Numbered from the stretch's first letter, positions 25,481 to 37,618 are shown. The stretch is 64,000 nucleotides of DNA from Novosphingobium sp. (GCF_030696665.1 NZ_JAUYRV010000032.1:19301-83300), one strand, 5' to 3'. Notes: generated by a model from the letters alone, not told the origin. A program made the numbers and translations.

Positions 25481-26713
25481 ATGGCAAAGGGCCGGGCAGC
25501 TTCAAGCGCATCCTTCGGGGTCGTCTTTGCAATCGTGCTGATCGACATGCTCGGCTTCGGCATCGTATCGCCCGTGCTGCCGGGGCTGATCATGGATCTG
25601 ACCCGTGTCGATATCGGCACGGCGGCAGGCTACGCCGGGTGGCTGGGCGCGGGCTATGCTGTCATGCAGTTCGTGTTTGCCCCGGTAATCGGCAACCTGT
25701 CGGACCGGTTCGGGCGCAGGCCCGTGCTGCTGGCGGCGGTATTGATGCTGGGCCTGAACTACCTGCTGCAGGCGCTGGCACCCAATTTCGGTTGGCTCAT
25801 CATCGGGCGGCTGCTCGCAGGTGTTACCGGGGCGAGCTTTTCAGCCGCCTATGCCTATATCGCTGACGTTACCCCGCCGGAAAAGCGTGCCGCCGCCTTT
25901 GGCACAATGGGGCTGGCGTTCGGCATCGGCTTTGTCGTCGGCCCGGCGCTGGGCGGATTGCTCGGATCGGTCGATGCGCGCCTGCCGTTCTATACAGCAG
26001 CGGCGCTGGCCCTTGCGAACGCGGCGTTCGGGTATTTCTTCCTTCAGGAATCGCTTATCCCTGCAAACCGTCGCCCTTTCCTGTGGCGGCGGGCCAATGC
26101 CTTTGCAGCGTTGCAAGCGTTGAAGGGACAAAGCCCGACAGTGCTGTGGTTCGTGGCCGCGCTGGGCATGTGGCAGCTGGCACACATCGTCTACCCCGCA
26201 GTCTGGCCCTATTTCGCCATTGCCGCTTATGGCTTCACCACTGCACAAGTGGGGCTGGCTTTGGCAATGGTCGGGCTTGGCAGCGCTTTGGTGCAGGGTT
26301 TGGGGTTGCGCCTGCTTCTGCCGGTGCTGGGTGAACGGCGCGCGGTAATGCTGGGCGTTGGCGGAGTCTGCGCATCGGCAGTGCTTTATATGCTCGCAGT
26401 CGAAACGTGGCAGGTCTACGTGGCGATTGCGGTGGGATCGTTGCAGGGCTTCGTGCAATCGCCGATCCTTGCGTTCAACAGCCGCGCGGTGGACGCGCGC
26501 AGCCAGGGCGAATTGCAGGGCGCAGTCCAATCCATCGGGAGCATCGCCGCGATCATCGGCCCGCCGGTCTATGCACAGGCGCTGGAGCGGTTCAGCGGCC
26601 CGGACGCGGCGGTCCAGCTGCCGGCGATGCCGCTGCTGATTGCGGCGGGCGTTACCGTGGTGGTGCTGCTGCTGTTCCTGAAAGGCGCGTCCTTGCTGGA
26701 CCGCAAGGCTTGA
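25481..26713 (+). CDS. MFS transporter, TCR/TetA-like drug antiporter family
   Basis: A 410-residue, 12-span permease. Motif A between TM2 and TM3 reads GNLSDRFGRRPVLL. TM1 begins IVLIDMLGFGIVSPVLPGL, a pattern typical of the tetracycline-resistance-like (TCR) subgroup. Proton-driven efflux of a small amphipathic compound is likely, but the substrate is unknown. It converges on the HNH gene with only 4 bp between stops. Confidence 0.88.
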   Translation: MAKGRAASSASFGVVFAIVLIDMLGFGIVSPVLPGLIMDLTRVDIGTAAGYAGWLGAGYAVMQFVFAPVIGNLSDRFGRRPVLLAAVLMLGLNYLLQALAPNFGWLIIGRLLAGVTGASFSAAYAYIADVTPPEKRAAAFGTMGLAFGIGFVVGPALGGLLGSVDARLPFYTAAALALANAAFGYFFLQESLIPANRRPFLWRRANAFAALQALKGQSPTVLWFVAALGMWQLAHIVYPAVWPYFAIAAYGFTTAQVGLALAMVGLGSALVQGLGLRLLLPVLGERRAVMLGVGGVCASAVLYMLAVETWQVYVAIAVGSLQGFVQSPILAFNSRAVDARSQGELQGAVQSIGSIAAIIGPPVYAQALERFSGPDAAVQLPAMPLLIAAGVTVVVLLLFLKGASLLDRKA

Positions 26714-26717
26714 GGCC

Positions 26718-27353
26718 TCAGCTTTCCAGTTCGACATCCCAGTAAAGCCAATCGCGCCACGTTTCGTGCAGGTAATTCGGCGGAAATGCGCGTCCGCGTT
26801 CCTGCAACTGCCATGTCGTGGGCCGGATCGCGCGGTTCATCAGGCGCATCCTTGCCTGCTCCGGTGTGCGCCCACCCTTGCGCAAATTGCATGGCGCACA
26901 AGCCGCAGCCACGTTTTCCCATGACGTGCGTCCGCCCAACCGGCGCGGCACGATATGGTCAAACGTCAGGTTCTCGTGCGTGCCGCAATACTGACAACTG
27001 AAGCTGTCACGCAGGAACAGATTGAAGCGGGTAAAGGCCGGATATTCGCTGGGCCGCACATACTGGCGCAACGCGATCACCGAAGGCAGTTTCATGCCAA
27101 AGCCGGGGCTGTGAACCTCGCGGTCATAGGTTTCGATGATGTCCACCCGCTCAAGGAACACAGCCTTGATCGCTGTCTGCCACGGCCAAAGGCTGAGCGG
27201 ATAGTAGCTGAGCGGGGTGTAATCGGCGTTCAGAACCAGCGCAGGGCAATTGGCAAGGTGCCTGTCGTTCTGCAAAACGTCGTTTATAGCGGCTTGATCG
27301 CCGCTGTGGGGCTTGGCCGAAGCCGCCCGTTCGATCAGCGCCTTATGAAGCAC
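26718..27353 (-). CDS. HNH endonuclease family protein
   Basis: A 211-residue protein with a GTG start. The HNH core is complete: FSCQYCGTHENLTFDHIVPRR, then SWENVAAACAPCNLRKG, with two CxxC zinc pairs and the DH-N-N catalytic pattern. The N-terminal 120 residues (LVLNADYTPLSYYPLSLWPW) match a widespread chromosomal HNH group of unknown role, not a homing intron or toxin. Nicking or recombination roles are possible. Confidence 0.85.
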   Translation of the reverse strand: MLHKALIERAASAKPHSGDQAAINDVLQNDRHLANCPALVLNADYTPLSYYPLSLWPWQTAIKAVFLERVDIIETYDREVHSPGFGMKLPSVIALRQYVRPSEYPAFTRFNLFLRDSFSCQYCGTHENLTFDHIVPRRLGGRTSWENVAAACAPCNLRKGGRTPEQARMRLMNRAIRPTTWQLQERGRAFPPNYLHETWRDWLYWDVELES

Positions 27354-27480
27354 GCCCTGAACCGATCCCTGAACGCGGGGGCGGGATCGCCACCGCAGGG
27401 GCAGTCATGGCTTAGCCTCGTGACCGCTGTGTTACGCATAGGTTCAACAGACACTTGTGCCGGTCCTCCGTCAAGAGGGA

Positions 27481-27505
27481 GCAGGCTGCACTTTCCACAG
27501 CCTGC
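27481..27505 (-). terminator. hairpin after the first M20 peptidase, probable terminator
   Basis: GCAGGCTG and CAGCCTGC pair over 8 bp around a 9-nt loop, 18 bp past the peptidase stop. The following minus-strand tail TCCCTCTTG is only weakly T-rich. Confidence 0.5.
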
Positions 27506-27522
27506 CCCCTTTGCCGTGCTGC

Positions 27523-28956
27523 TTATCCGGCCAGAGCCTTGACCAGATCGGTCAGGTAATCGCGCGCCCTATAGAGCGACTGGACTTCTATGCGCTCGTT
27601 CAATCCATGTACGCCGTTGCCATCGGGATCACCCCATGCCCCCGGCACGCCATAGGTGGGGATACCCTTCAGATAGACCGCATCGGTCGCGCCTGTCAGC
27701 ATGGTGGGCAGCACCAACACGCCGGGATAATGCTTTGCCGCCAGCTGTTCCATCGGGCCAACGATGGCCGGGTCCATCGGCGGAACCACAGCAATCGGCT
27801 TGCCCAGCACTTTGGGCACGAGCTTCAGCGCGGGGTTGTCGACAACCTTTTCCAGCGTGGCCAGCGTTTCCTCGGTCGTCCGGCCGGGGAACATGCGGCA
27901 GTTCACATTGGCGGTGGCGCGCTGCGGCAGGGCGTTTTGGGCATGGCCTGCGTTGACCAGCGTGGCGACGCAACTGGTGTGCAGCATCGAATTGAGCTGC
28001 TTGTCCTGCCGCAGCACGGCCAGTGCCGCGCCGTCTGCCGGATTGGCAACGATGGCCAGCATGGCCTTGCCTACCTCACCGCCGCGCGCCGCGCCCGCGC
28101 GGGTAAAGAACGCGCGCGTGGTGTCGCTGAACTCCACGGGGAATTCGAACGCGCGGATTTTCAGCAGCGCTTCGGAAAGCTCGTAAATCGCATTCTCACG
28201 CACGGGCTGAGAGCTATGGCCGCCGGGGTTTGTCGCTGTCAGCGTGAAGTCCTGATAGGCCTTTTCGCCCACCTGCAGCGTCTGCACTTCCAGCTTGCCA
28301 CCCTTCGAAACTGGCGTGCCATTGGTGCGTCCACCGCCGCCTTCGTTCAGCGCAAAAGCCGCGTCGATCAGATCCTTGCGGTTGTTCGCCAGCCATTCTG
28401 CGCCGTTGAACGCGCCCGATGTTTCCTCACCGCAAGTCAGCGCCAGCTTGATCGTGCGTTTGGGCTTGTAGCCTTGGCTGGCAAAGCGGACGAAGATGTC
28501 GGTCCAGATCGCGGCCTGGGCCTTGTCGTCCACCGTGCCGCGCCCGTAGAAATAGCCGTCTTCCTCGATCAGCTTGAACGGATCGCGGGTCCAATCCTCG
28601 CGCTTGGCCTCTACCACATCGATGTGCGCGATCAGCAGCATCGGCTTCAGCGCCTTCGAGGTGCCGGGGATCATCGCCACGACACCGCCATCCTTGGGAT
28701 GTTCAGGCACCGAGAACGGCACGATCTGGCTGTCGGGCAGGCCCGCCGCCTTAAGGCGCGTTGCCATCTTCGCCGCCGCTTCGGTGCAGCTGCCGTTGTT
28801 GACCGTAGTGTTGGTCTCGATCAGTTCACGGTACAGGTCGCGGAACGCGGCAAGGTCGGGGCTGAGCGGCTGGTCCGCCGCCAGCGCAGGCGTAGCGGCA
28901 AGGGTGGCTGAAAGGGCAAGGCCCGCACAAAGCGCAGCCTTTAGCGTTGATCGCAT
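27523..28956 (-). CDS. exported M20/M25/M40 family peptidase
   Basis: A 477-residue protein with a signal peptide (cleavage near PALAA). Metal and catalytic motifs of the M20 family are LLIAHIDVVEAKREDW, GRGTVDDKAQAA and LTCGEETSGAFNGAEW. It probably hydrolyses dipeptides or N-acyl amino acids in the periplasm. A close paralogue lies directly upstream on the same strand, separated by 89 bp, so they may be one operon from a tandem duplication. Confidence 0.9.
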   Translation of the reverse strand: MRSTLKAALCAGLALSATLAATPALAADQPLSPDLAAFRDLYRELIETNTTVNNGSCTEAAAKMATRLKAAGLPDSQIVPFSVPEHPKDGGVVAMIPGTSKALKPMLLIAHIDVVEAKREDWTRDPFKLIEEDGYFYGRGTVDDKAQAAIWTDIFVRFASQGYKPKRTIKLALTCGEETSGAFNGAEWLANNRKDLIDAAFALNEGGGGRTNGTPVSKGGKLEVQTLQVGEKAYQDFTLTATNPGGHSSQPVRENAIYELSEALLKIRAFEFPVEFSDTTRAFFTRAGAARGGEVGKAMLAIVANPADGAALAVLRQDKQLNSMLHTSCVATLVNAGHAQNALPQRATANVNCRMFPGRTTEETLATLEKVVDNPALKLVPKVLGKPIAVVPPMDPAIVGPMEQLAAKHYPGVLVLPTMLTGATDAVYLKGIPTYGVPGAWGDPDGNGVHGLNERIEVQSLYRARDYLTDLVKALAG

Positions 28957-29045
28957 GGATTTTCCCTCATTGGCAGATGCGGCGCGATGCCGCTGCTGAC
29001 ACGCAGTTCAGCAGATGTTGCAAGGCTTTGAAAGCGGCGACTTCT

Positions 29046-30476
29046 TCAAAACGCGTAAGCGCGGACCAGGTCGGTCAGCAGATCGCGCGCGGTATAGACC
29101 GCCTTGGTCGAGATATGCTCGTTCAGGCCATGCGCGCCCGATCCATCGGGGTCGCTGAACAGACCGGGCGGGCCGTAGGAGGGAATCCCCACTGCCGCGA
29201 CGAACACGCCATCGGTGGCACCCGGTGACATGACCGGCACCAGCGGCACGCCCGGATAATACTTCGCCACCAGCTTTTCCGCCGGGCCGACAATTTTGGG
29301 ATCAAGCGGTGGCGGCACCGCATCCGGGCCACGGAAGCTGGTGCGGGTCACCTTCATCGCGGGGTTGCCAATCACCTGCTCCAGCGTCTTGCGCACTTCC
29401 TCGGCCGCAATGCCGGGGAAGATGCGGCAGTTCACGTTGGCCCCGGCGCGCTGCGGCAGGGCGTTGGAAGCGTGCCCGCCATCCAGCAGTGTGGCAACGC
29501 AGGTGGTGCGCAGCATCGAATGGAAGCTGCGATCGGTGTTGAGCAGCGCTTCGGCCTGCTTGTCCTGCGGATTGGCGACGATGGCAACCATCGCCTTGCC
29601 CATGTCATCGCTGCGCACCGCACCGGATTTGCCGAAATAGGCGCGCGTCGTATCCGTCATCATCAGCGGAAATTCATAGGCCGCGATCTTGTCCAGCGCC
29701 CGCGCCAGATCGTATATCGCGTTGTCCTTCACCGGGATGGAACTGTGTCCGCCGCGATTGGTCGCCTCGATGCGGAAATCCACCGGGGTCTTCTCACCCA
29801 CGTGGATGTTCTGGACCACAACCTTGCCGCCATCTTCCAGCGCCTTGTCGGTGCGCCCGCCACCGCCTTCGTTCAGGGCAAATTCCGCATCGATCAGCTC
29901 GCGCCGGTTCTTGGAAAGCCACTCCGCGCCGTTGAACGCACCTGCGGTTTCCTCGCCGCAGGTCAGTGCCAGCTTGATCGTGCGCTTGGGCTTTTCGCCC
30001 GCCTTGCGAAAGCGGATCAGCATGTCGGTCCAGATCGCGTCCATCGCCTTCATATCGGCGGTGCCGCGACCATAGAAGTAGCCGCCCTCCTCGATCAGGG
30101 TGTAGGGATCGCGGGTCCAATCCTCACGCCGGGCAACAACCACGTCGAGATGCCCCAGCAGCAGGATCGGCTTGGCGGTTTTCGATGTGCCGGGAAGGAT
30201 GGCCACAATCCCACCCTCCTTGGGAAATTCCGGCACGGCAAACCGATGCAGTTCTCCTTCGGTAAAGCCCGCTGCGCGAAGGTGCTTCTCGATCTTGTCG
30301 GCCAGCAGGGTGCAACTGCCGGTGGTGATCGACGTGTCGGTTTCCACCATCTCCTTGTAAAGCGCGCGGTATGCGGCCTGATCGGGCCGCAGCGGCACTT
30401 CTGCGGCAAGCGCAGAGGTGGACAGGAGCGTTGCAGCAAAGGTGGCCGCGATGGTGCGTGCGCGTGTGACGTTCAT
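29046..30476 (-). CDS. exported M20/M25/M40 family peptidase, paralogue of the neighbouring gene
   Basis: A 476-residue protein from the ATG at 30476, which gives a signal peptide ending near TSALA. The same motif set is present: LLLGHLDVVVARREDW, GRGTADMKAMDA and LTCGEETAGAFNGAEWL. Similarity to the downstream peptidase is obvious along the whole length, so this is a tandem duplicate that has diverged at many positions. The pair may differ in substrate preference. It is divergent from gyrB across about 196 bp. Confidence 0.9.
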   Translation of the reverse strand: MNVTRARTIAATFAATLLSTSALAAEVPLRPDQAAYRALYKEMVETDTSITTGSCTLLADKIEKHLRAAGFTEGELHRFAVPEFPKEGGIVAILPGTSKTAKPILLLGHLDVVVARREDWTRDPYTLIEEGGYFYGRGTADMKAMDAIWTDMLIRFRKAGEKPKRTIKLALTCGEETAGAFNGAEWLSKNRRELIDAEFALNEGGGGRTDKALEDGGKVVVQNIHVGEKTPVDFRIEATNRGGHSSIPVKDNAIYDLARALDKIAAYEFPLMMTDTTRAYFGKSGAVRSDDMGKAMVAIVANPQDKQAEALLNTDRSFHSMLRTTCVATLLDGGHASNALPQRAGANVNCRIFPGIAAEEVRKTLEQVIGNPAMKVTRTSFRGPDAVPPPLDPKIVGPAEKLVAKYYPGVPLVPVMSPGATDGVFVAAVGIPSYGPPGLFSDPDGSGAHGLNEHISTKAVYTARDLLTDLVRAYAF

Positions 30477-30621
30477 CAAAAGATGGCCCCGGAAATATTG
30501 GCCGCAAAGGGCCGTTGTACGCACAATTCACCACGTTTTGCCGGGGGTTCAAAGCGCCTTGTTCGCTCCTGCAAATCCAGCCTTCTCCACGATGGAGCAT
30601 ATTGCGCCCGCCCCTGTGTAA

Positions 30622-33195
<2,574 letters not shown>

Positions 33196-33201
33196 TTTAA
33201 G

Positions 33202-33222
33202 GCGGCACCGGGCCGGTGCCGC
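33202..33222. repeat. perfect palindrome between gyrB and the small downstream gene
   Basis: GCGGCACCGG and CCGGTGCCGC flank one central G, giving a hairpin of about 8-10 bp just after the gyrB stop. The plus-strand side is followed by AAAAAGG rather than a T-run, so it is not a canonical terminator. It may stabilise the gyrB 3' end. Confidence 0.5.
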
Positions 33223-33236
33223 AAAAAGGCAATTCG

Positions 33237-33488
33237 ATGGCGTTTACAGACGAAATCCCGTGGGATCAGCCCGCCACCATGATCGACCTTGAAGGCCGCG
33301 CGCCGATCATCGGCACGGTGCGCGACTGCGCGATGCACTACAACCTCTACAAGCCTCACGCGCGCGACAACGCGCGCATGTTGCTCACCAAGCCGATCCA
33401 CCGCGAAGGCCGGGCCACACGCACGTGGCTGCTTGATCCATCGGAAATCGCTGAACTGGCAGAGCGGGTAGCGCGCGAAACTAACTAA
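33237..33488 (+). CDS. small conserved-looking hypothetical protein
   Basis: An 83-residue soluble protein with an AAAAAGG ribosome-binding site about 10 bp upstream of the ATG. It begins MAFTDEIPWDQPATMIDLEG and ends with a helix (SEIAELAERVARETN). No domain was recognised. It is probably real: good codon structure, ribosome-binding site and position 41 bp after gyrB. Function is unknown. Confidence 0.65.
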   Translation: MAFTDEIPWDQPATMIDLEGRAPIIGTVRDCAMHYNLYKPHARDNARMLLTKPIHREGRATRTWLLDPSEIAELAERVARETN

Positions 33489-33500
33489 GCGCGCCAGCTC

Positions 33501-34199
33501 TCAGAACGAACGCCAGATCTTCACCGGCACCGTATTCGCCGGGCCGCTGCCCGTGGGGCAGCGCATGGGCTTGAACGTGCGCGAATAGCACACGTGAACT
33601 TCACGCAGCCAGCCGTTGCGGCCAACCAGCAAGCGGAACATCTCCGGCTTCAAGCGCGGATTGGCCAGAGCCATCGCTTGGCGAACCTTGCCCGCATCCA
33701 GCCCTTCTGTGCGCGAAAGGCGCGCCATGTCGGGGAACTGCAAGGTCTGGAACAGCGTGCGGCCCTTGTCGAAATAAGCGGCAGGATCAGCGCTCATGCA
33801 AGTGCCGTGCTTGACCCATTCGTGCATCATCAGATCGGCAGACGGCGTGGTGCAGAAGTTGCGGCGCAAGGTCTGCGCATCGGGCAAGCGGCGCGAGGGG
33901 CAGTACTGCGGATACTTGCCGTTCCGCCCATCGGGCCAAAGGCCATGCAGCACGAAGCCAAAGCGCCCCTGCTTGCCCGAACATTGCGTGGCATGGCGCG
34001 CATCAGCCTTGCGCGTCCGGCAGAACTCGGGCGACCAGCTGGCCGCTAGGGTATAGCCCGTAATCGGCGTGACACGCGGGGGCGCGTCCGGTTCGGGCAG
34101 CGCGGGCACGCTGATCTGCGGCGGCACTTCACATTGCCAGCCCTGCGCAATCGCAGGTGTGGCAAGGGTCAGGGCGAGGAAAGCGAGCGTGCGGCGCAC
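33501..34199 (-). CDS. secreted ribonuclease T2 family protein
   Basis: About 232 residues from the GTG at 34199, which starts a clean signal peptide (RRTLAFLALTLATPAIAQG). Both RNase T2 active-site segments are present: CAS I as FVLHGLWPDG and CAS II as HEWVKHGTC, each with its catalytic histidine. Six or more cysteines suggest disulphides. It would cleave RNA in the periplasm or outside to 2',3'-cyclic phosphate ends, as E. coli RNase I does. It lies 5 bp after the small membrane protein, so coupled expression is likely. Confidence 0.9.
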   Translation of the reverse strand: MRRTLAFLALTLATPAIAQGWQCEVPPQISVPALPEPDAPPRVTPITGYTLAASWSPEFCRTRKADARHATQCSGKQGRFGFVLHGLWPDGRNGKYPQYCPSRRLPDAQTLRRNFCTTPSADLMMHEWVKHGTCMSADPAAYFDKGRTLFQTLQFPDMARLSRTEGLDAGKVRQAMALANPRLKPEMFRLLVGRNGWLREVHVCYSRTFKPMRCPTGSGPANTVPVKIWRSF

Positions 34200-34204
34200 C
34201 GGAA

Positions 34205-34606
34205 TCAACCCGCCTTGCCCTGCTTCAGCCACGCGCTTGATGCAGGCAGCCACATCAGCACGCCCGCTACCAGCATCAGCAGGATCGCGAGCGCAGAAAC
34301 GATGGCAAAGGGCATGCCGATCATGATGGCCACCACCGGAATGCCGCCAATGCCAATCACATCAAGCGCGATGATTGCCGAGATGAACCAGCGCCCTATA
34401 GGCTGGCGTCCGCGCGAAACGACAAGCGCGAGGCCAATAGCGACAAGTGCATTGGCGAACGGCCCGATCATCACCTGCAATGTGCTGATCTCTAACGCTA
34501 TCGCCATCGCACCCATGTGCGCGCCGACATTGGCGATGCGCATAAGCTGGCTAAGGATAACACCGCCTTCAAACAGGCGGATGGTCATGGGGCGGTTGTC
34601 TGCCAT
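34205..34606 (-). CDS. small integral membrane protein, hypothetical
   Basis: A 133-residue protein with about four hydrophobic segments (roughly 16-36, 42-62, 72-92, 95-118). A basic stretch SRGRQPIGRW lies between spans two and three. No family was recognised. It lies between nadC and RNase T2, with short gaps on both sides, in one minus-strand run. Confidence 0.65.
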   Translation of the reverse strand: MADNRPMTIRLFEGGVILSQLMRIANVGAHMGAMAIALEISTLQVMIGPFANALVAIGLALVVSRGRQPIGRWFISAIIALDVIGIGGIPVVAIMIGMPFAIVSALAILLMLVAGVLMWLPASSAWLKQGKAG

Positions 34607-34618
34607 GAAAGGGTTCTC

Positions 34619-35485
34619 TCAGCCCAACGGTGTGAAGTCTAGGCCGATGTCGGCGGCGGGTGCGCTCTGGGTCAGGCGGCCAACCGAAACGTAATCGACG
34701 CCCGATGCGGCAATGGCGCCGATAGTGTCCAGCCGAACGCCGCCGGAAGCTTCACAGGGCACGCGCCCCGCAACCAAGACCACGGCCTCTCGCAGCAGGT
34801 CCGGCCCCATGTTGTCGAGCAGCAGACGGGTGGCACCTGCGGCCAGCGCAGGTTCGATCTGGTCGATGTGATCCACTTCGCAGATCACGTCCTTCACGCC
34901 TGCCGAAAGCGCACGGCGCACGGCTTCGCCCACGCCGCCTGCAACAAGAACGTGGTTGTCCTTGATCATCGCCGCGTCCCAAAGACCCATGCGGTGATTG
35001 GTGCCACCGCCAGTGCGCACCGCGTACTTTTCGAGGTGGCGCAGGCCGGGGATGGTCTTGCGGGTGTCGAGCAAGCGGGCGTTGGTCACTCCCATCGCAT
35101 CGACGTACTGCCGCGTCAGCGTTGCGACGCCCGACAGGTGCTGCACGGTGTTGAGCGCGCTGCGTTCTGCTGTGAGCATTGCCCGTGCATTGCCTTCCAG
35201 CCGCATAAGATCGGAACCGGGGGAAACACGCGCGCCCTCTTCCACCAGAATTTCGATGGTCATGGCAGGATCGAGCGCGCGGAAAAATGCAGCCGCGATG
35301 GGCAGCCCGCAAACGGCAATCGCATCACGGCTGTCCATCACGCCAGTAAAGCGGGCGTCTGCCGGGATCACGCTTTCGCAGGTAACGTCATGCCCTCCAC
35401 CGGGGAGGCCTTCGCCCAAATCCTCGGCAAGCGTGGCGGCGACGAAGGCTTCGAGATCGAAGCCGGGGATGGAGAAGCTGGTCAT
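34619..35485 (-). CDS. nadC: carboxylating nicotinate-nucleotide diphosphorylase
   Basis: A 288-residue quinolinate phosphoribosyltransferase of de novo NAD synthesis. The family signatures are clear: ALNTVQHLSGVATLT, DTRKTIPGLRHLEKYAVRTG, GGGTNHRMGLWDAAMIKDNH and CEVDHIDQIEPAL. PnuC and an NadR-like kinase at 52.6-53.6 kb give the organism a salvage option too, but they are not linked in one operon. Confidence 0.96.
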   Translation of the reverse strand: MTSFSIPGFDLEAFVAATLAEDLGEGLPGGGHDVTCESVIPADARFTGVMDSRDAIAVCGLPIAAAFFRALDPAMTIEILVEEGARVSPGSDLMRLEGNARAMLTAERSALNTVQHLSGVATLTRQYVDAMGVTNARLLDTRKTIPGLRHLEKYAVRTGGGTNHRMGLWDAAMIKDNHVLVAGGVGEAVRRALSAGVKDVICEVDHIDQIEPALAAGATRLLLDNMGPDLLREAVVLVAGRVPCEASGGVRLDTIGAIAASGVDYVSVGRLTQSAPAADIGLDFTPLG

Positions 35486-35528
35486 GTGCAGCCCAATACC
35501 ACCCCCGCCGTTCGTGTCGAGAAAAGTG

Positions 35529-36326
35529 TCAGTGAACGAAGCGCGCCACCACGTCGCGATAGGAGCGCGAAACTTTCACTTCCGCGCCGCTTTCCAGCAC
35601 AAGGAAGCATTCCCCATTGGTATGTGGCTTCACTTGCCGGACCTGATCAAGATTGACGATCTTCGAACGGTGGACCCGCTGAAACACGCGCGGATCGAGG
35701 CGACGCTCAAGGTCTTTCATCGTTTCACGCAGGATCAACGAATTGTCGCCGGTGTAGATGCACATGTAATCGCCCGCAGCTTCGATGCGTTCGATGGTGT
35801 CGACATCGACACGGAAGATCTTGCCGCGATCCTTGATGTTGATGAGCTTTTCAAAGCGGCCTGCCACAGGCTCGCCCTCGTCCTCGATCTCGGGCATGGA
35901 ATCCGGTGCGACTTCGGCCAAAACGATCTTGAGCTTGTCCGCCTCTTCGCGCCCGCGCTTTTCCGAAATGCGCGTGCGCGCACGGTCAAGCGCGTCGGCA
36001 AGGCGGTCTTCCTCCACCGGCTTGAGCAGGTAATCGACCGCGTTGGCTTCAAACGCCTTGATCGCGTGCTCGGAATAGGCGGTGACGAAGACGAACAGCG
36101 GCGGATCAATCTCCATCACGCCCTTCACCACGGAAAAGCCGTCAAATCCGGGCATCTGGATATCGCAGAACACCAGATCGGGCTTTTCGGTCTTGATCTT
36201 GCGGATCGCCTCGCGCCCGTTCGAACAGGTGTCGATCACCTCGACATCCGGGAAGGCCTGAAGGCGGAGCTGAAGGCCCTGAATGGCGAGTTTCTCGTCA
36301 TCGACGAGGATGGTGCGGATGGTCAT
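35529..36326 (-). CDS. LytTR-type response regulator
   Basis: A 265-residue regulator from the ATG at 36326. The receiver domain (about 1-125) carries the acidic pair VDDEK, the phospho-acceptor Asp in VFCDIQMPGFDGF and the conserved Lys in YLLKPVEE. The C-terminal LytTR DNA-binding domain (about 165-265) includes RVDVDTIERIEAAGDYMCIY and RVHRSKIVNLDQV. Its partner kinase gene lies 109 bp upstream on the same strand. Targets are unknown. Confidence 0.92.
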   Translation of the reverse strand: MTIRTILVDDEKLAIQGLQLRLQAFPDVEVIDTCSNGREAIRKIKTEKPDLVFCDIQMPGFDGFSVVKGVMEIDPPLFVFVTAYSEHAIKAFEANAVDYLLKPVEEDRLADALDRARTRISEKRGREEADKLKIVLAEVAPDSMPEIEDEGEPVAGRFEKLINIKDRGKIFRVDVDTIERIEAAGDYMCIYTGDNSLILRETMKDLERRLDPRVFQRVHRSKIVNLDQVRQVKPHTNGECFLVLESGAEVKVSRSYRDVVARFVH

Positions 36327-36435
36327 GCGAATCCTTTGTGCATCACGTTGCGCCCCCGTGACGGTTCCCCTGTTGGGAATATACTGATGGCAGGACGGTG
36401 CAGACGGCAGTCGGTTCCCAAAATCATGCGCCTGG

Positions 36436-37581
36436 TCATGCTGGCACTCCAATGGGCTTGCGCGCAGGAATGGCCACGGGCGCATCGGGCTTTGCTTCAA
36501 AAGGCAGTTCAAGCACGACCTGAAACCCACCTTCCGGACGGTCAGAAATGTCGAACCGCTGGTTCTCGCCATAGGCTTGGGCCAGACGGTCGCGGATGTT
36601 GGCAAGACCAATGCCGGTGCTGTCGCTGCTCACGCCGAAGACCGTTGAAGGATCGGTGCCCGCTGGCAAGCCCGGGCCAGTGTCCGATACGGTGACCCGC
36701 AGCATCGGGCCGACGAGTTGCGCCTCAACCGTAATCTCCGCGCCATATTCCAGCGGGCCGACGGCATACTTGATCGCGTTTTCGACCAGAGGTTGCAGCA
36801 GCAACGAGGGCATAAGCGCGCTGCGCACAGCATCATCGATGCGAAACTCCGTGCGCAGCCGCTCTTCAAAGCGCATGCGCTCGATATCGAGGTAGAGCTT
36901 CAGCGTCTCGATTTCCTGCGCGACCGTAACCCTCGCGGTCGGCTCGTTCACCAGTGTGTACCGAAGGAACGACGACAGGCGCGAAAGCATGGCATTGGCC
37001 GGTTCGGTCTGCTTGAGCAGGACCAGCGTGGAGATCGAATTCAGCGTGTTGAACAGGAAGTGCGGGTTGAGCTGATAGCGCAGCATGGCAAGCTGGGCAG
37101 AAGTTGCCTGCGCCTCAAGCCGGATCAGCTGGTCGTTCTGCTCTTCCACCTGCAGGAAGAAATTGATCGCGTAATACAATCCGGTCCACGAGATCAGCAG
37201 CGTGAGATCGAGGTAGAACACGCCGAGGAACAGTTGCGCAAAACTGGCGTCGCCACCTTGCCGGTAAAGGCTGATCACCCACGAATCGATAAAGGCATAA
37301 AGGCCCACCGCTGACGACAGCGAAAGCGCCGTGATGCCCCAGGTGACCAGCGGCCGCCGGTTGATCAGCGCACGGTAGATCACCGACAGGATCAGCGAGA
37401 TTGAAAAGCCGGTGATCGTGGCGATGGCGACGATAACCAGAAACGACCACGGCTGCGCATTGGCGATAGACGACATCGCACGCAGCAACATCGCGCCGCC
37501 CCAGCCAAGGAACTGCAGGCGCCAGAAAGCGCGGTTCTTGTTGCCGAAGAACGGCGTGGGTCTGAACGGCAAGGCTGCCAT
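36436..37581 (-). CDS. LytS-type sensor histidine kinase
   Basis: A 381-residue membrane kinase. About four N-terminal spans fill residues 20-145, followed by a short coiled region and the His_kinase block with the phospho-acceptor in RYQLNPHFLFNTLNSIST. The ATPase part has LVENAIKYAVG, SDTGPGLPAG and GIGLANIRDRLAQAYG. No extra sensory domain is present, so the membrane part itself is the probable sensor. It pairs with the LytTR regulator downstream. Confidence 0.92.
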   Translation of the reverse strand: MAALPFRPTPFFGNKNRAFWRLQFLGWGGAMLLRAMSSIANAQPWSFLVIVAIATITGFSISLILSVIYRALINRRPLVTWGITALSLSSAVGLYAFIDSWVISLYRQGGDASFAQLFLGVFYLDLTLLISWTGLYYAINFFLQVEEQNDQLIRLEAQATSAQLAMLRYQLNPHFLFNTLNSISTLVLLKQTEPANAMLSRLSSFLRYTLVNEPTARVTVAQEIETLKLYLDIERMRFEERLRTEFRIDDAVRSALMPSLLLQPLVENAIKYAVGPLEYGAEITVEAQLVGPMLRVTVSDTGPGLPAGTDPSTVFGVSSDSTGIGLANIRDRLAQAYGENQRFDISDRPEGGFQVVLELPFEAKPDAPVAIPARKPIGVPA

Positions 37582-37618
37582 AACTGGGTTGTAACCGTTT
37601 GGAGGGGGCTAGGCTAGC

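Noticed and set aside
30550..30580. Possible LexA box before gyrB (GTTC pair)
   Set aside because: The two GTTC halves are 10 bp apart instead of 7, so it does not fit the consensus.
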